In this document: positions 7,288 through 16,869 of the stretch, piece by piece | Layout of the letters: each line of letters begins with the position of its first letter | Numbering within the stretch: position 1 is the stretch's first letter | Origin: Streptomyces sp. GESEQ-35 | GTDB taxonomy: Bacteria; Actinomycetota; Actinomycetes; Streptomycetales; Streptomycetaceae | DNA: 64,000 bases | Direction: 5' to 3' | NCBI RefSeq assembly: GCF_017948485.1 | Contig: NZ_JAFFSX010000008.1 | Coordinates: 248,001 to 312,000 of the forward strand | Position numbers and translations under genes: made by a program | The notes under the pieces: generated by a model | Told to the model about the DNA's origin: nothing | The model's input: only the letters and a program-made list of their open reading frames with translations | Database searches by the model: none

Positions 7288-9660
7288 CTACTCGTCGAGC
7301 AGTGCGATCTCCGCCCAGATGGTCTTGCCGTCCGCGGTGTGCCGGCTGCCCCAGCGCTGGGTGAGCTGGGCGACCAGCAGCAGACCACGGCCGCCCTCGT
7401 CCCACGTCTTGGCGCGCCGCAGATGCGGAGCCGTGTGGCTGGTGTCGGACACCTCGCAGATCAGCGTGGTCGTGTCATGGATGAGCCGCAGCCGTATGGG
7501 GTGGGCGCCGTACCGGATGGCGTTGGTGACCAGCTCACTCACCACCAGTTCCGCCGTGAACGAGGCGTCGGGCAGCTCCCAGATGTCGAGCTGACCGAGG
7601 ACCTGCTTGCGGATCGGGGCGACCAGCGCCGGGTCGGCCGGGATGTCCCAGGTCGCGACGCGGGAGGCGGGCAGCCCCTGGGTACGGGCGAGCAGCAGGG
7701 CCACGTCGTCGGAGGCGCCGCCCGCTGGGAGCAGGGTGTGCAGGACGCGGTCGCAGGTCTCGTCCAGGGAACCCGAAGGGGCGGCGAGGGCATCGCAGAG
7801 CAGCGCGTGACCGACGTCGACGTCCCGCTCACGGGACTCGATCAGCCCGTCGGTGTAGAGGGACAGCACCGTGCCCTCGGGCAGTTCGATCTCGGCCGAC
7901 TCGAACGGCAGCCCGCCCAGGCCCAGCGGCGGGCCCGCGGGCAGGTCGACCTGGCGGGGCGGGCCGCCGGGCGGCCGCATGACGGGCGGCGGATGCCCGG
8001 CGCGGGCCAGCGTGCAGCGCCGGGACACCGGGTCGTACACGGCGTACAGGCAGGTCGCTCCCACCTCGCCGGCGCTGCCTTCGCTGCCGGCCTCCACGGA
8101 CAGCCGTACGACCAGGTCGTCGAGGTGGGTGAGCAACTCGTCCGGGGCCAGGTCGATGTCGGCGAGGGTGCGAACGGCGGTGCGCAGGCGCCCCATGGTG
8201 GCCGAGGCCTGGATGCCGTGACCGACGACGTCCCCCACGACCATCGCGACCCGCATCCCGGACAGCGGGATCACGTCGAACCAGTCACCGCCCACCCCGG
8301 CCCGGGCCGCAGGAAGGTAGCGCGAGGCGGCTTCCACGGCGGCCGTGCGCGGCAGTGACTGGGGGAGCAGGCTGCGCTGAAGGGCGAGGGCCGTCGCGCG
8401 CTCGCGGGAGTAGCGGCGGGCGTTGTCGATGCAGACGGCGGCGCGTGCCGTGATCTCCTCGGCCAGCAGCTCGTCGTCCGGCGTGAAGGGGTCCGGGCGG
8501 CGGAAGCGCGTGAGGACCGCGACGCCCAGGGTCGCGCCGCGGGCCCGGATCGGCACGGACATCGTGCCGTGGATACCCAACTCACTGACCCGCTCCATGC
8601 GGGCCTTGTCCCAGGTCAGCCACTGGGTGAGGCCGCCGGAGGGCACCGCGGCGACGATCGTGCGGCCGGCCAGCAGCGAGTCGGCCTGGGGGGAGGAGGC
8701 CGGGTACACGTCCACCTGGCCCGGCTTGAGGACGGCCTCGGGGCTGCCCGGATTGACCGACTGATGGGCCGCCCGACGCAGCGTGACCGGCGCGGTCACC
8801 GGCCGTGTGGAGGGCTCGCCCTCGGGCTCGGGCGGGTCCAGGAGGTCGATGCTGACGAAGTCGGCGAGGGCGGGCACGCAGACGTCCGCGAGCTCCTGTG
8901 CCGTGCGGGTGATGTCGAGGGTGGTGCCGATGCGGACGCTCGCCTCGTTGACCAGCTGGAGCCGCTCCCGTGCCTCGTACTGCTCGGTGAAGTCGTGCAC
9001 GGCGACGCACACCCCGTGCGCCCGCCCCGCGGCGTCGGTGATCGGTGCCATCCGGGCCAGCCAGGCGTTGATCCGGCCGTGCAGGCCGACCGGCACGTAG
9101 GCCCGTGAGTCGTCCGCACGGCCGGTCGTGAGTACCCGGTACAGCTGCTGCTCGACCTCCTCGCTGTCCGTCCGGCCGCTGAGCTCGGGCGCGCGAAGTC
9201 CCCGCACCCGCTCCTCGGGCAGGTCGAGCACCTTCGCCATGGCGTCATTGACCCGGTGCAGCCGGAGCCGCTCGTCGTAGATCGCGACGGCACAAGGGGA
9301 CTGGGTGAGGGCGGCCTTCTCCAGGGGATCGTCGGCCGGGTGCGGCCGGTCGCCCTCCAGGGGTGTGACGACGAGCCAGCCGCCGGTACCGCCGTCCCGG
9401 GGCGGCCGGTGGTGGACGAGCAGCCACACGGTCACCGTACGGACGTCCCGGTGGCGCAAAGTGACCGTTCCGTCCCAGCGGGGTTGGCGGACGATGGGTG
9501 CCGGGCCCTCGACCAGCTCGGCGACAGGGCGCCCCACGACTTCCTCGGCCGTCCAGCCCAGCAGCCGCCGGGCCCCCTCGCTCCACTCGGTCACCGTGCC
9601 TTCGCCGTCGAGAACAGCCCGGGCCGTGGCGGCCTCGTCGAACGGATACACCGGGCTCAT
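7288..9660 (-). CDS. PAS-PAS-GAF-SpoIIE phosphatase with C-terminal RsbW-like ATPase
   Basis: 790 aa from ATG 9660, chosen because GGAG lies 8 nt upstream; another ATG 45 nt upstream lacks this. Order: PAS 1 (~1-110, TEWSEGARRLLGW), PAS 2 (~115-230, AIYDERLRLHRVNDAMAKVL), GAF (~250-400), SpoIIE/PP2C phosphatase (~430-640; GGDWFDVI, GDVVGHG, YTDGLIE, SDDVALLL metal-binding Asp), and an HATPase_c domain (~660-785; ELVVSELVTNAIRYG N-box, DEGGRGLLLV G-box). Such proteins can both phosphorylate and dephosphorylate STAS antagonists in partner-switching control of sigma factors. A free STAS protein at 27733 is a candidate partner, though distant. Confidence 0.93.
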   Translation of the reverse strand: MSPVYPFDEAATARAVLDGEGTVTEWSEGARRLLGWTAEEVVGRPVAELVEGPAPIVRQPRWDGTVTLRHRDVRTVTVWLLVHHRPPRDGGTGGWLVVTPLEGDRPHPADDPLEKAALTQSPCAVAIYDERLRLHRVNDAMAKVLDLPEERVRGLRAPELSGRTDSEEVEQQLYRVLTTGRADDSRAYVPVGLHGRINAWLARMAPITDAAGRAHGVCVAVHDFTEQYEARERLQLVNEASVRIGTTLDITRTAQELADVCVPALADFVSIDLLDPPEPEGEPSTRPVTAPVTLRRAAHQSVNPGSPEAVLKPGQVDVYPASSPQADSLLAGRTIVAAVPSGGLTQWLTWDKARMERVSELGIHGTMSVPIRARGATLGVAVLTRFRRPDPFTPDDELLAEEITARAAVCIDNARRYSRERATALALQRSLLPQSLPRTAAVEAASRYLPAARAGVGGDWFDVIPLSGMRVAMVVGDVVGHGIQASATMGRLRTAVRTLADIDLAPDELLTHLDDLVVRLSVEAGSEGSAGEVGATCLYAVYDPVSRRCTLARAGHPPPVMRPPGGPPRQVDLPAGPPLGLGGLPFESAEIELPEGTVLSLYTDGLIESRERDVDVGHALLCDALAAPSGSLDETCDRVLHTLLPAGGASDDVALLLARTQGLPASRVATWDIPADPALVAPIRKQVLGQLDIWELPDASFTAELVVSELVTNAIRYGAHPIRLRLIHDTTTLICEVSDTSHTAPHLRRAKTWDEGGRGLLLVAQLTQRWGSRHTADGKTIWAEIALLDE

Positions 9661-9915
9661 CGTCGTCGCTCCATCGCGCGTACGCACAGTGAACAGATGG
9701 GTCACTTCGGTTCCAGACTAGTGCGTCGCCGTGCTGCGCGAACGGGAACGAGGAGCTGCCCGGCGCCCCGGGTCAAGAGAGCGTTTCGGCCGATATACCC
9801 CGTGGAGCAGAAGCACCTCACGCGACCCTTGACGGCCGTGCGTGGCCCACCATCAGAATCTGTTTGTTCACGATCAGTTGTGAGTACTTCTGGGCCCTGA
9901 TGAGGGAGAGCCGCC
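9661..9915. other. Divergent intergenic region
   Basis: 255 bp between the SpoIIE-type gene and the GH2 gene. It must hold both promoters. I see no convincing -35/-10 pair, no CebR-type palindrome and no structured RNA in it. Confidence 0.4.
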
Positions 9916-12900
9916 ATGACGGTCACTCGCAGATCGGTTTTGATCGCCTCTACGACCGCCCCCGCGGCCGGGGTGCTGCTGGGCGCCCCGGTGGCACGGG
10001 CCGCCGAGGCGGTCGCGGGCGCGTCCGGCCGCCGTACGGTCGCCCTGCGGGACGGCTGGCGCTTCGCGCTGGTCAATCCGGGCGGCATCACCGACCCGAC
10101 CGGCGCCTACGCAGACGCCGCCGAACCCGGACACGACGACTCGGCCTGGCGCGAGGTCGCGGTCCCGCACGACTGGAGCATCGAGCAGACCCCGACCACC
10201 GAGCACGGCACGACCAGCGGCACCGGTTTCCTCCCCGGCGGCCTCGGCTGGTACCGCCTCGCCTTCACCCTGCCGCCCGCGTTCGCGGGCCGCCGGATCT
10301 CGGTGGAGTTCGACGGCGTCTACATGGACTCGTATGTGTACTGCAACGGCAAGGAAGCCGGCCGCCACCCCTACGGCTACACCGGCTTCGCCTTCGATCT
10401 CACCGACCTGCTGCACACCGACGGCACCACCGAGAACGTCATCGCGGTCAGGGTGCAGAACCAGCTCCCCAGCAGCCGCTGGTACTCGGGCAGCGGCATC
10501 TACCGCGAGGCCCGGCTGGTCGTCACCGAGCCGGTGCACGTCGAACGCTGGGGCACGTATGTCACGACGCCGGACGTCACGGGGGAGCGGGCCGTCGTAC
10601 GGGTGAGGACGTCCGTGGTGAACGAGTCGGGTGCCGCGCAGGACGTCGAGGTGAGATCGAAGGTCGTCGACGCCGACGGCCGTACGGTCGCCCGGACGTC
10701 CAGCACCGTCACGGTCGGCGACCTGACGACGGAAACCCACGAACTCACCGTCGCAGGACCCAGGTTGTGGGACTTCACCGACCCGCACCGCTACACCCTC
10801 CACACCGAACTCCGGGTCGGCGGCAAGTCGGTCGACACCTACCGCACCCCCTTCGGCATCCGCACCTTCCGCCTCGATCCGGACGAGGGCTTCCACCTCA
10901 ACGGCGTCCACGCCAAGCTCAGGGGTGTCGACCTGCACCACGACCTGGGCGCGCTCGGCGCGGCAGTGAGCGAGGACGCGGTCCGCAGACAGATGACCAT
11001 CATGAAGTCGATGGGAGTCAACGCCCTGCGCACCTCCCACAACCCGCCCGCACCGGAGGTCATCCAGGTCTGCGAGGAACTGGGCATCGTGATGCTGGTG
11101 GAGAACTTCGACTGCTGGCGCACCGGGAAGAACCGCTACGACTACGGCCGGTTCTTCGACGAGTGGTGCGAGAAGGACACCGCCGAAATGGTCCGCGCCG
11201 CCCGCAACTCGCCCGCCGTCATCATGTGGTCCATCGGCAACGAGGTCCCCGACTCCACGACCACCGCCGGACTCGCCATGGCGGACCGCATCATCTCCGC
11301 CATCAGGGCCGCCGACGACACCCGCCCGCTCGTCATCGGCTCCGACAAATACCGCCGCCTCCCGGCCAAGGGCTCGGCGGCCGACCTGATGCTGGCCAAG
11401 CTCGACGGACTCGGCCTGAACTACAACACCGCCAAGTCCGTGGACGAACTGCACGCCGCCTACCCCCACCTGTTCCTGTTCGAGTCGGAGTCCTCCTCGG
11501 AGACCTCCACCCGCGGGACCTACCAGGAGCCCGAGCACCTCAACACCGGCGAGAACCACACGCCGGGCAAGCGGGCGACCTCCTCCTACGACAACAACCT
11601 CGCCTCCTGGACGATGAGCGGCGAGTACGGCCACAAGAAGGACCGGGACCGGAAGTGGTTCACGGGCCAGTTCCTGTGGTCGGGCATCGACTACATCGGG
11701 GAGCCGACGCCGTACAACGTCTTCCCGGTGAAGGCATGCTTCTTCGGCGCGGTCGACACCGCAGGCTTCCCGAAGGACATGTACCACCTGTTCCGAAGCC
11801 AGTGGATCGGCGAGCCGATGGTGCATCTGCTGCCGATGACCTGGAACCACGAGCAGGGGGATGTCGTCGAGGTCTGGGCCTACGCCAACGTCGACACCGT
11901 CGAACTGTTCCTCAACGGCAAGTCCCTGGGCCTACGGCGGTTCGACACGAAGAAGACCGTCGACGGCCGCGGGTACCTGGAGACCACCGAGGCGACCGGC
12001 GACGACAAGACCTTCACCGACGGCCCCTACCCCGGCAGTTACACCAGCCCGAACGGCAGCGCCGGCAAGCTCCATCTGACGTGGAAAGTGCCGTACGCGC
12101 CGGGCGAGTTGAGGGCGGTGGCGCGCAGCGACGGCAAGGTGGTCGCCACGACTGTGCTGCGCACGGCCGGCGAGCCGTATGCCGTACGACTCACCCCTGA
12201 CCGCAAGTCCCTTGCCGCCGACGGCCGTTCGCTGGTCTTTCTCACCGCGGAGGTCGTGGACGCCCGTGGTGTGGTCGTGCCCGGCGCCGAGCATCTGATC
12301 ACCTTCGAGGTGACGGGCGGCTCTCTCGCCGGCCTCGACAACGGCCGTCAGGAGAGTGCCGAGCGCTACCAGGCCAGTACCCGGACCGCCTTCCACGGCA
12401 AGGCGCTCGCGATGGTCCGGTCCGGTACGAAGGCCGGCACGCTGAAGGTGACGGCACGGGCCCAAGGTCTGCACTCGGGTACGGCAGCCGTGCGCACGAC
12501 CCCTGTCCGCTCGGCCGCGACCACCCCACCGGCTGCTTTCCAGCCGGACCATCCGGCGCCCCCGGACCACCCCTACGCGGACGCCAGTTACTCCGGCCGC
12601 CCCGACACCCTGCCCGCCGCGATACTCGACGGTGACCCGGCCACCGGCTGGTCCAACGCCTTCGCCAAGGCCGCGACGGCCCTGCTGCCCGCCTTCGACG
12701 GGGCCAGGAAGGAGGACTGGGTCTCCGTGGACTGGGGGCGGGCCAGGACGCTCGACCGGGTGGAGGTCTCGTTCACCGTGGACACGGCGCATTCGCTGCC
12801 CGCTTCGGTAGAAGTTGCGGTCTGGGACGGCCGGCGGTATGCGCCGGTCGATGGGGAGGCCGTCGACTGGGCCGCCGCCTCGGACGAGCCGACCGTGATC

Positions 12901-13011
12901 ACCTTCGACGCCGTGCGCGGCTCCCGGTTGCGCCTCACAATGATCAGCAGGTACCCGGGCGAATCCCGCGGGTCGGTGCGCATCAGCAGGCTGGAGACGT
13001 CGGCCGGCTGA
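9916..13011 (+). CDS. Secreted glycoside hydrolase family 2 (beta-galactosidase-like) with C-terminal F5/8-type module
   Basis: 1031 aa, ATG preceded by AGGGAG. The N-terminus TRRSVLIAS with AAGVLLGAPVARA is a Tat-type signal, so it is exported folded. Sugar-binding domain ~40-215 (GWYRLAFTLP, VYMDSYVYCNGK), Ig-like domain ~220-320, TIM barrel ~325-620. The general acid/base is E443 in WSIGNE and the nucleophile is most likely E525 in the FESESSSETSTRG stretch. DUF4982-like segment at about 635-750 (VEVWAYANVDTVELFLNGKSLG), then a C-terminal discoidin-like domain (~870-1031, DWGRARTLDRVEVSF). It should release beta-linked sugars from polysaccharide outside the cell; galactose specificity is not provable here. 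Confidence 0.92.
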   Translation: MTVTRRSVLIASTTAPAAGVLLGAPVARAAEAVAGASGRRTVALRDGWRFALVNPGGITDPTGAYADAAEPGHDDSAWREVAVPHDWSIEQTPTTEHGTTSGTGFLPGGLGWYRLAFTLPPAFAGRRISVEFDGVYMDSYVYCNGKEAGRHPYGYTGFAFDLTDLLHTDGTTENVIAVRVQNQLPSSRWYSGSGIYREARLVVTEPVHVERWGTYVTTPDVTGERAVVRVRTSVVNESGAAQDVEVRSKVVDADGRTVARTSSTVTVGDLTTETHELTVAGPRLWDFTDPHRYTLHTELRVGGKSVDTYRTPFGIRTFRLDPDEGFHLNGVHAKLRGVDLHHDLGALGAAVSEDAVRRQMTIMKSMGVNALRTSHNPPAPEVIQVCEELGIVMLVENFDCWRTGKNRYDYGRFFDEWCEKDTAEMVRAARNSPAVIMWSIGNEVPDSTTTAGLAMADRIISAIRAADDTRPLVIGSDKYRRLPAKGSAADLMLAKLDGLGLNYNTAKSVDELHAAYPHLFLFESESSSETSTRGTYQEPEHLNTGENHTPGKRATSSYDNNLASWTMSGEYGHKKDRDRKWFTGQFLWSGIDYIGEPTPYNVFPVKACFFGAVDTAGFPKDMYHLFRSQWIGEPMVHLLPMTWNHEQGDVVEVWAYANVDTVELFLNGKSLGLRRFDTKKTVDGRGYLETTEATGDDKTFTDGPYPGSYTSPNGSAGKLHLTWKVPYAPGELRAVARSDGKVVATTVLRTAGEPYAVRLTPDRKSLAADGRSLVFLTAEVVDARGVVVPGAEHLITFEVTGGSLAGLDNGRQESAERYQASTRTAFHGKALAMVRSGTKAGTLKVTARAQGLHSGTAAVRTTPVRSAATTPPAAFQPDHPAPPDHPYADASYSGRPDTLPAAILDGDPATGWSNAFAKAATALLPAFDGARKEDWVSVDWGRARTLDRVEVSFTVDTAHSLPASVEVAVWDGRRYAPVDGEAVDWAAASDEPTVITFDAVRGSRLRLTMISRYPGESRGSVRISRLETSAG

Positions 13012-13021
13012 TGGGTCGCAC

Positions 13022-13064
13022 ACGGTCCGGGCGGGAATGCCTCAACCCGCCCCGTCCGGACCGT
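13022..13064 (+). terminator. Terminator hairpin after the GH2 gene
   Basis: ACGGTCCGG (13022-13030) pairs with CCGGACCGT (13056-13064), and inner GCGGG pairs with CCCGC (13046-13050), leaving a small bulge. It starts 11 nt after the GH2 stop and separates that gene from the GH9 gene. Confidence 0.65.
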
Positions 13065-13109
13065 TGACGGGGTGTCACCACTCCCACAAGCATGGTTTGC
13101 GTCCGCATC

Positions 13110-13123
13110 TGGGAGCGCTCCCA
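13110..13123. promoter_or_regulatory. CebR operator
   Basis: TGGGAGCGCTCCCA is a perfect 14-bp palindrome, identical to the established binding site of CebR, the cellobiose/cellotriose-responsive LacI-type repressor of Streptomyces. It sits 41 nt before the GTG of the GH9 cellulase gene, where a bound repressor would block transcription until cello-oligosaccharides appear. Confidence 0.92.
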
Positions 13124-13163
13124 CCACGGGGCGTCACCCGTACCTCTCCCGAGGAGCCCAGAC

Positions 13164-15398
13164 GTGAAAAGACGCAGAACCGCCCTGTTGTCCCTGACGG
13201 CTCTGCTGGGGGCCGCGCTCACGGCGCTGCCCGCCGCTGCCGACGAGATCGAACAACTCAAGAACGGCACCTTCGACACCACCACCGACCCGTGGTGGAC
13301 GACGAGCAACGTCACCGCCGCTCTCTCCGGCGGACAGCTCTGCGCGGATGTGCCGGGCGGCACCGCCAACCGGTGGGACGCGGCCGTCGGCCAGAACGAC
13401 ATCACCCTGGTGAAGGGGGAGTCGTACAGGATCTCCTTCACCGCGAACGGCGCGCCCGAGGGTCACGTGGTACGTGCCGTCGTCGGGCTGTCGGTGGCTC
13501 CGTACGACACCTGGTTCGAGGTGAGCCCGCAGCTGAGCGCCTCCGGTACCTCGTATGCCTACACCTTCACTTCGCCCGTCGACACCACCCAGGGCCAGGT
13601 CGGCTTCCAGCTCGGCGGCCAGGCGGACGACTGGCGGTTCTGCATGGACGACGTGTCGCTGCTGGGCGGGGTGGAGCCGGAGCCGTACGAGCCGGACACC
13701 GGGCCGCGCGTGCGCGTCAACCAGGTCGCCTACCTGCCCTCCGGGCCCAAGAACGCCACGCTGGTCACCGACTCCACCGGCAGACTGCCCTGGCAGCTGA
13801 AGAACGCCGCCGGGACCACGGTCGCTCACGGCTGGACCGTCCCGCGCGGCACCGACGCGTCGTCCGCGCAGAACGTCCAGTCGATCGACTTCGGCACCTA
13901 CCCCGGTCGGGGACAGGGCTTCACGCTGGTCGCGGACGGGGAGGCGAGCCGCCCGTTCGACATCGACGCACGCGCCTATGAGCAGCTGCGCCTGGACACG
14001 GTGAAGTACTACTACACGCAGCGCAGCGGCCTCTCGATCCGCGACGACCTGCGGCCCGGCTACGGACGCCCCGCCGGTCATGTGAACGTCGCACCCAACC
14101 AGGGCGACGCGAATGTGCCCTGCCAGCCCGGAGTGTGCGACTACGCGCTCGACGTCACCGGCGGCTGGTACGACGCCGGAGACCACGGCAAGTACGTCGT
14201 CAACGGCGGCATCTCCACCTGGGAGGTGCTCAGCACCTACGAACGCTCCCTGCTGGCCCGCACCGGACACCCGGCCAAGCTCGGCGACGGCACGCTCGCC
14301 ATCCCGGAGAGCGGCAACAAGGTGCCGGACATCCTCGACGAGGCCCGCTGGGAGCTGGAGTTCCTGCTGAAGATGCAGGTGCCCGAGGGGCAGCCGCTGG
14401 CCGGCATGGCCCATCACAAGATGCACGACGAGCAGTGGACGGGCCTGCCGCTGCTGCCCAGCGACGATCCGCAGAAGCGGGAGCTGCACCCGGCGACCAC
14501 ACAGGCGACCCTCAACCTGGCGGCGACGGCCGCGCAGGCGGCGCGGCTGTACCGCCCGTACGACCGCCGGTTCGCGACCCAGGCACTGGCGGCCGCTCGC
14601 AAGGCCTGGTCGGCGGCGCTGGCACACCCCGCGGTGTATCCCGACCCGAACGACGGCACCGGAGGCGGCGCCTATCCCGACACCGACGCGACCGACGAGT
14701 TCTACTGGGCGGCCGCCGAGCTGTATCTCACCACCGGGGAGAAGGAGTTCGAGCGGCACATCCTGAACTCGCCGGTCCACACGGCCGACATCTACGGCCC
14801 CCTCGGCTACGACTGGGCCAGGACGGCGGCCGCCGGCCGACTGGACCTGGCGACCGTCCCGAGCAGGCTGCCCGGCCGGGACACGGTGCGCCAGTCGGTG
14901 ATCAAGGGCGCGGACGCCTACCTGGCCACGTTGAAGTCACAGGCGTACGGGATGCCGTACGCCCCGCCGGACAACCTCTACGACTGGGGTTCCAACCATC
15001 AGATCCTGCACAACGCGGTCGTCATCGCCACCGCGTACGACATCACCGGTGCCTCGAAATACCGGGACGGGGCGCTCCAGAGCATGGACTACATCCTGGG
15101 CCGCAACGCACTGAACATCTCGTACGTCACCGGCTACGGCGAGGTCAACTCCCACAACCAGCACAGCCGTTGGTACGCCCACCAGCTCGACCCGGATCTG
15201 CCGACCCCGCCGAAGGGCACGCTCTCGGGAGGCCCCAACTCGAGCATCCAGGACCCCTACGCGCAGAGCAAACTCCAGGGCTGCGTCGGCCAGTTCTGCT
15301 ACATCGACGACATCCAGTCCTGGTCGACGAACGAGCACACCATCAACTGGAACTCCGCCCTGACCCGGATGGCGTCCTTCGTGGCGGATCAGGGCTGA
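13164..15398 (+). CDS. Secreted GH9 endoglucanase with N-terminal carbohydrate-binding module
   Basis: 744 aa from GTG 13164 (VKRRRTALL), with GAGGAG 7 nt upstream; the frame is open further upstream but only across the operator region. The signal peptide ends near LPAAADE. A CBM4/9-like module covers ~28-170 (LKNGTFDTTTDPWW, FCMDDVSLLGG), an Ig-like cellulase N domain ~185-275 (RVRVNQVAYLPSGPKNA), and the GH9 (alpha/alpha)6 barrel the rest. D337 and D340 in GGWYDAGDHGKYV are the water-activating Asp pair, E724 in NEHTINWNSAL is the acid, and the conserved HNQHSRW is present. It cleaves beta-1,4-glucan outside the cell, under a CebR box. Its 3' end overlaps the convergent cytochrome b gene by 56 bp. 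Confidence 0.95.
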   Translation: MKRRRTALLSLTALLGAALTALPAAADEIEQLKNGTFDTTTDPWWTTSNVTAALSGGQLCADVPGGTANRWDAAVGQNDITLVKGESYRISFTANGAPEGHVVRAVVGLSVAPYDTWFEVSPQLSASGTSYAYTFTSPVDTTQGQVGFQLGGQADDWRFCMDDVSLLGGVEPEPYEPDTGPRVRVNQVAYLPSGPKNATLVTDSTGRLPWQLKNAAGTTVAHGWTVPRGTDASSAQNVQSIDFGTYPGRGQGFTLVADGEASRPFDIDARAYEQLRLDTVKYYYTQRSGLSIRDDLRPGYGRPAGHVNVAPNQGDANVPCQPGVCDYALDVTGGWYDAGDHGKYVVNGGISTWEVLSTYERSLLARTGHPAKLGDGTLAIPESGNKVPDILDEARWELEFLLKMQVPEGQPLAGMAHHKMHDEQWTGLPLLPSDDPQKRELHPATTQATLNLAATAAQAARLYRPYDRRFATQALAAARKAWSAALAHPAVYPDPNDGTGGGAYPDTDATDEFYWAAAELYLTTGEKEFERHILNSPVHTADIYGPLGYDWARTAAAGRLDLATVPSRLPGRDTVRQSVIKGADAYLATLKSQAYGMPYAPPDNLYDWGSNHQILHNAVVIATAYDITGASKYRDGALQSMDYILGRNALNISYVTGYGEVNSHNQHSRWYAHQLDPDLPTPPKGTLSGGPNSSIQDPYAQSKLQGCVGQFCYIDDIQSWSTNEHTINWNSALTRMASFVADQG

Positions 15399-16869
15399 GG
15401 CCCTTGCGCTCTGTCTCCACCAGTTCCCCTGGCCGCTCGTGGGCGGTCAGGGTGTGGAGCCGGACCTGGTCGAGCGGCTGGTGCACCTCGATGTACTCGC
15501 CGTGCGGCAGCCGTTTGATCACGCCGGTCGCCCTGCCGTGCAACACCAGTTCCCTGTCCCGGAGTTGGAGGCCGAGGCAGATGCGGCGGGTGACGACGAA
15601 CACCACCGCCGGGACGACGAACACGGCGATCCTGACCGCCCACGTCACCGTGTTGATCGACAGATGGAGCCGGGTCGCCATGATGTCGTTGCCGCCGCCC
15701 GCCAGCAGGATCAGATAGAGGCTGATCCAGGCCGCGCCGATCCCTGTGCGCACGGGGCGGTTGCGTGGGCGGTCCAGGATGTGGTGTTCCCGTTTGTCGC
15801 CGGTGATCCGGGCCTCCACGAACGGATACACGCCGATGAAGAGCAGGAGGAGCGGGAAGACGACGATCGGGATCAGTACGCCCAGGACGAGCGTGTGACC
15901 CCACAGATTGATCTCCCAGCCCGGCATGACCCGGACCAGGCCCTCCGCGAAGCCCAGGTACCAGTCGGGCTGGGCACCCGTGGAGACCTGGTCGGCGCGG
16001 AAGGGGCCGTACTGCCAGACCGGGTTGATCGTCGCGACCGCCGCGATCAGCGTGAGGACGCCGAAGACCAGGAAGAAGAAGCCGCCCGCCTTCGCCATGT
16101 ACACCGGCATGAAGGGCGAGCCCACCACATTGCGCTCGGTGCGGCCGGGGCCCGAGAACTGTGTGTGCTTGTGGTAGAAGACCAGCAGGATGTGCGCCAC
16201 GACGAGCGCGGCCATGATGCCGGGGATCACCAGGATGTGCAGCGAGTAGAAGCGCGCCACGATGTCGTCGCCGGGGAACTCGCCGCCGAACAGGAACAGC
16301 GTCAGATACGTCCCCACGATCGGCACCGACAGCGTGGCGCCCTCGACGAACCGCATCCCTGTCCCCGAGAGCAGGTCGTCCGGCAGCGAGTAGCCGAAGA
16401 GGCCCTCGAACAGGCCGAGGAACAACAGAGTCCAGCCGAACAGCCAGTTGAGCTCACGCGGCTTGCGGAACGAACCCGTGAAGAAGTGCCGCATCATGTG
16501 CGTCACCATCGCGGCCACGAAGATCAGCGCCGCCCAGTGGTGCAGCTGCCGGATCAGCAGACCGCCGCGCACGTCGAAGCTGATCTCCAGGGTGGAGGCG
16601 TATGCCTCGGACATCCGGACACCGTTCAGCGGGACGTAACTGCCGTGGTACACCACCTCGTTCATCGACGGGTGGAAGAAGAACGTGAGCCACACCCCCG
16701 AGAGGATCAGCACGATGAAGCTGTACAGGCAGATCTCGCCGAGCAGGAAGGACCAGTGGTCGGGGAAGACCTTGCGCAGGTACTGCTTGCCGAGCGTGTG
16801 GGTGCCGAGCCGGCCGTCGAACCAGTCGGCGAGCCGCTCGCCCTTCCCGGGCTGCTTGGCGTTGGTCAC
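15343..16869 (-). CDS. Orphan cytochrome b (QcrB-like) coupled to an ECF41 sigma factor
   Basis: 508 aa from GTG 16869; GTGA overlaps the stop of the upstream sigma gene, and the AAGGAGGAG encoding that gene's last residues serves as ribosome-binding site. It has the cytochrome b of an actinobacterial bc complex: two His pairs for the hemes (HHW...VTHMMRHFF and SLHILVIPG...VAHILLVFYHKH), the Qo-site PDWY motif, and about nine TM segments. A full respiratory operon would also carry qcrC and qcrA; neither is here, so this is a second, stand-alone copy. The C-terminal tail is polar and Pro/Ser-rich where it overlaps the GH9 gene. A role in an alternative quinol-oxidising chain is inference. Confidence 0.9.
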   Translation of the reverse strand: MTNAKQPGKGERLADWFDGRLGTHTLGKQYLRKVFPDHWSFLLGEICLYSFIVLILSGVWLTFFFHPSMNEVVYHGSYVPLNGVRMSEAYASTLEISFDVRGGLLIRQLHHWAALIFVAAMVTHMMRHFFTGSFRKPRELNWLFGWTLLFLGLFEGLFGYSLPDDLLSGTGMRFVEGATLSVPIVGTYLTLFLFGGEFPGDDIVARFYSLHILVIPGIMAALVVAHILLVFYHKHTQFSGPGRTERNVVGSPFMPVYMAKAGGFFFLVFGVLTLIAAVATINPVWQYGPFRADQVSTGAQPDWYLGFAEGLVRVMPGWEINLWGHTLVLGVLIPIVVFPLLLLFIGVYPFVEARITGDKREHHILDRPRNRPVRTGIGAAWISLYLILLAGGGNDIMATRLHLSINTVTWAVRIAVFVVPAVVFVVTRRICLGLQLRDRELVLHGRATGVIKRLPHGEYIEVHQPLDQVRLHTLTAHERPGELVETERKGLSPDPPRRTPSGSGRSSS

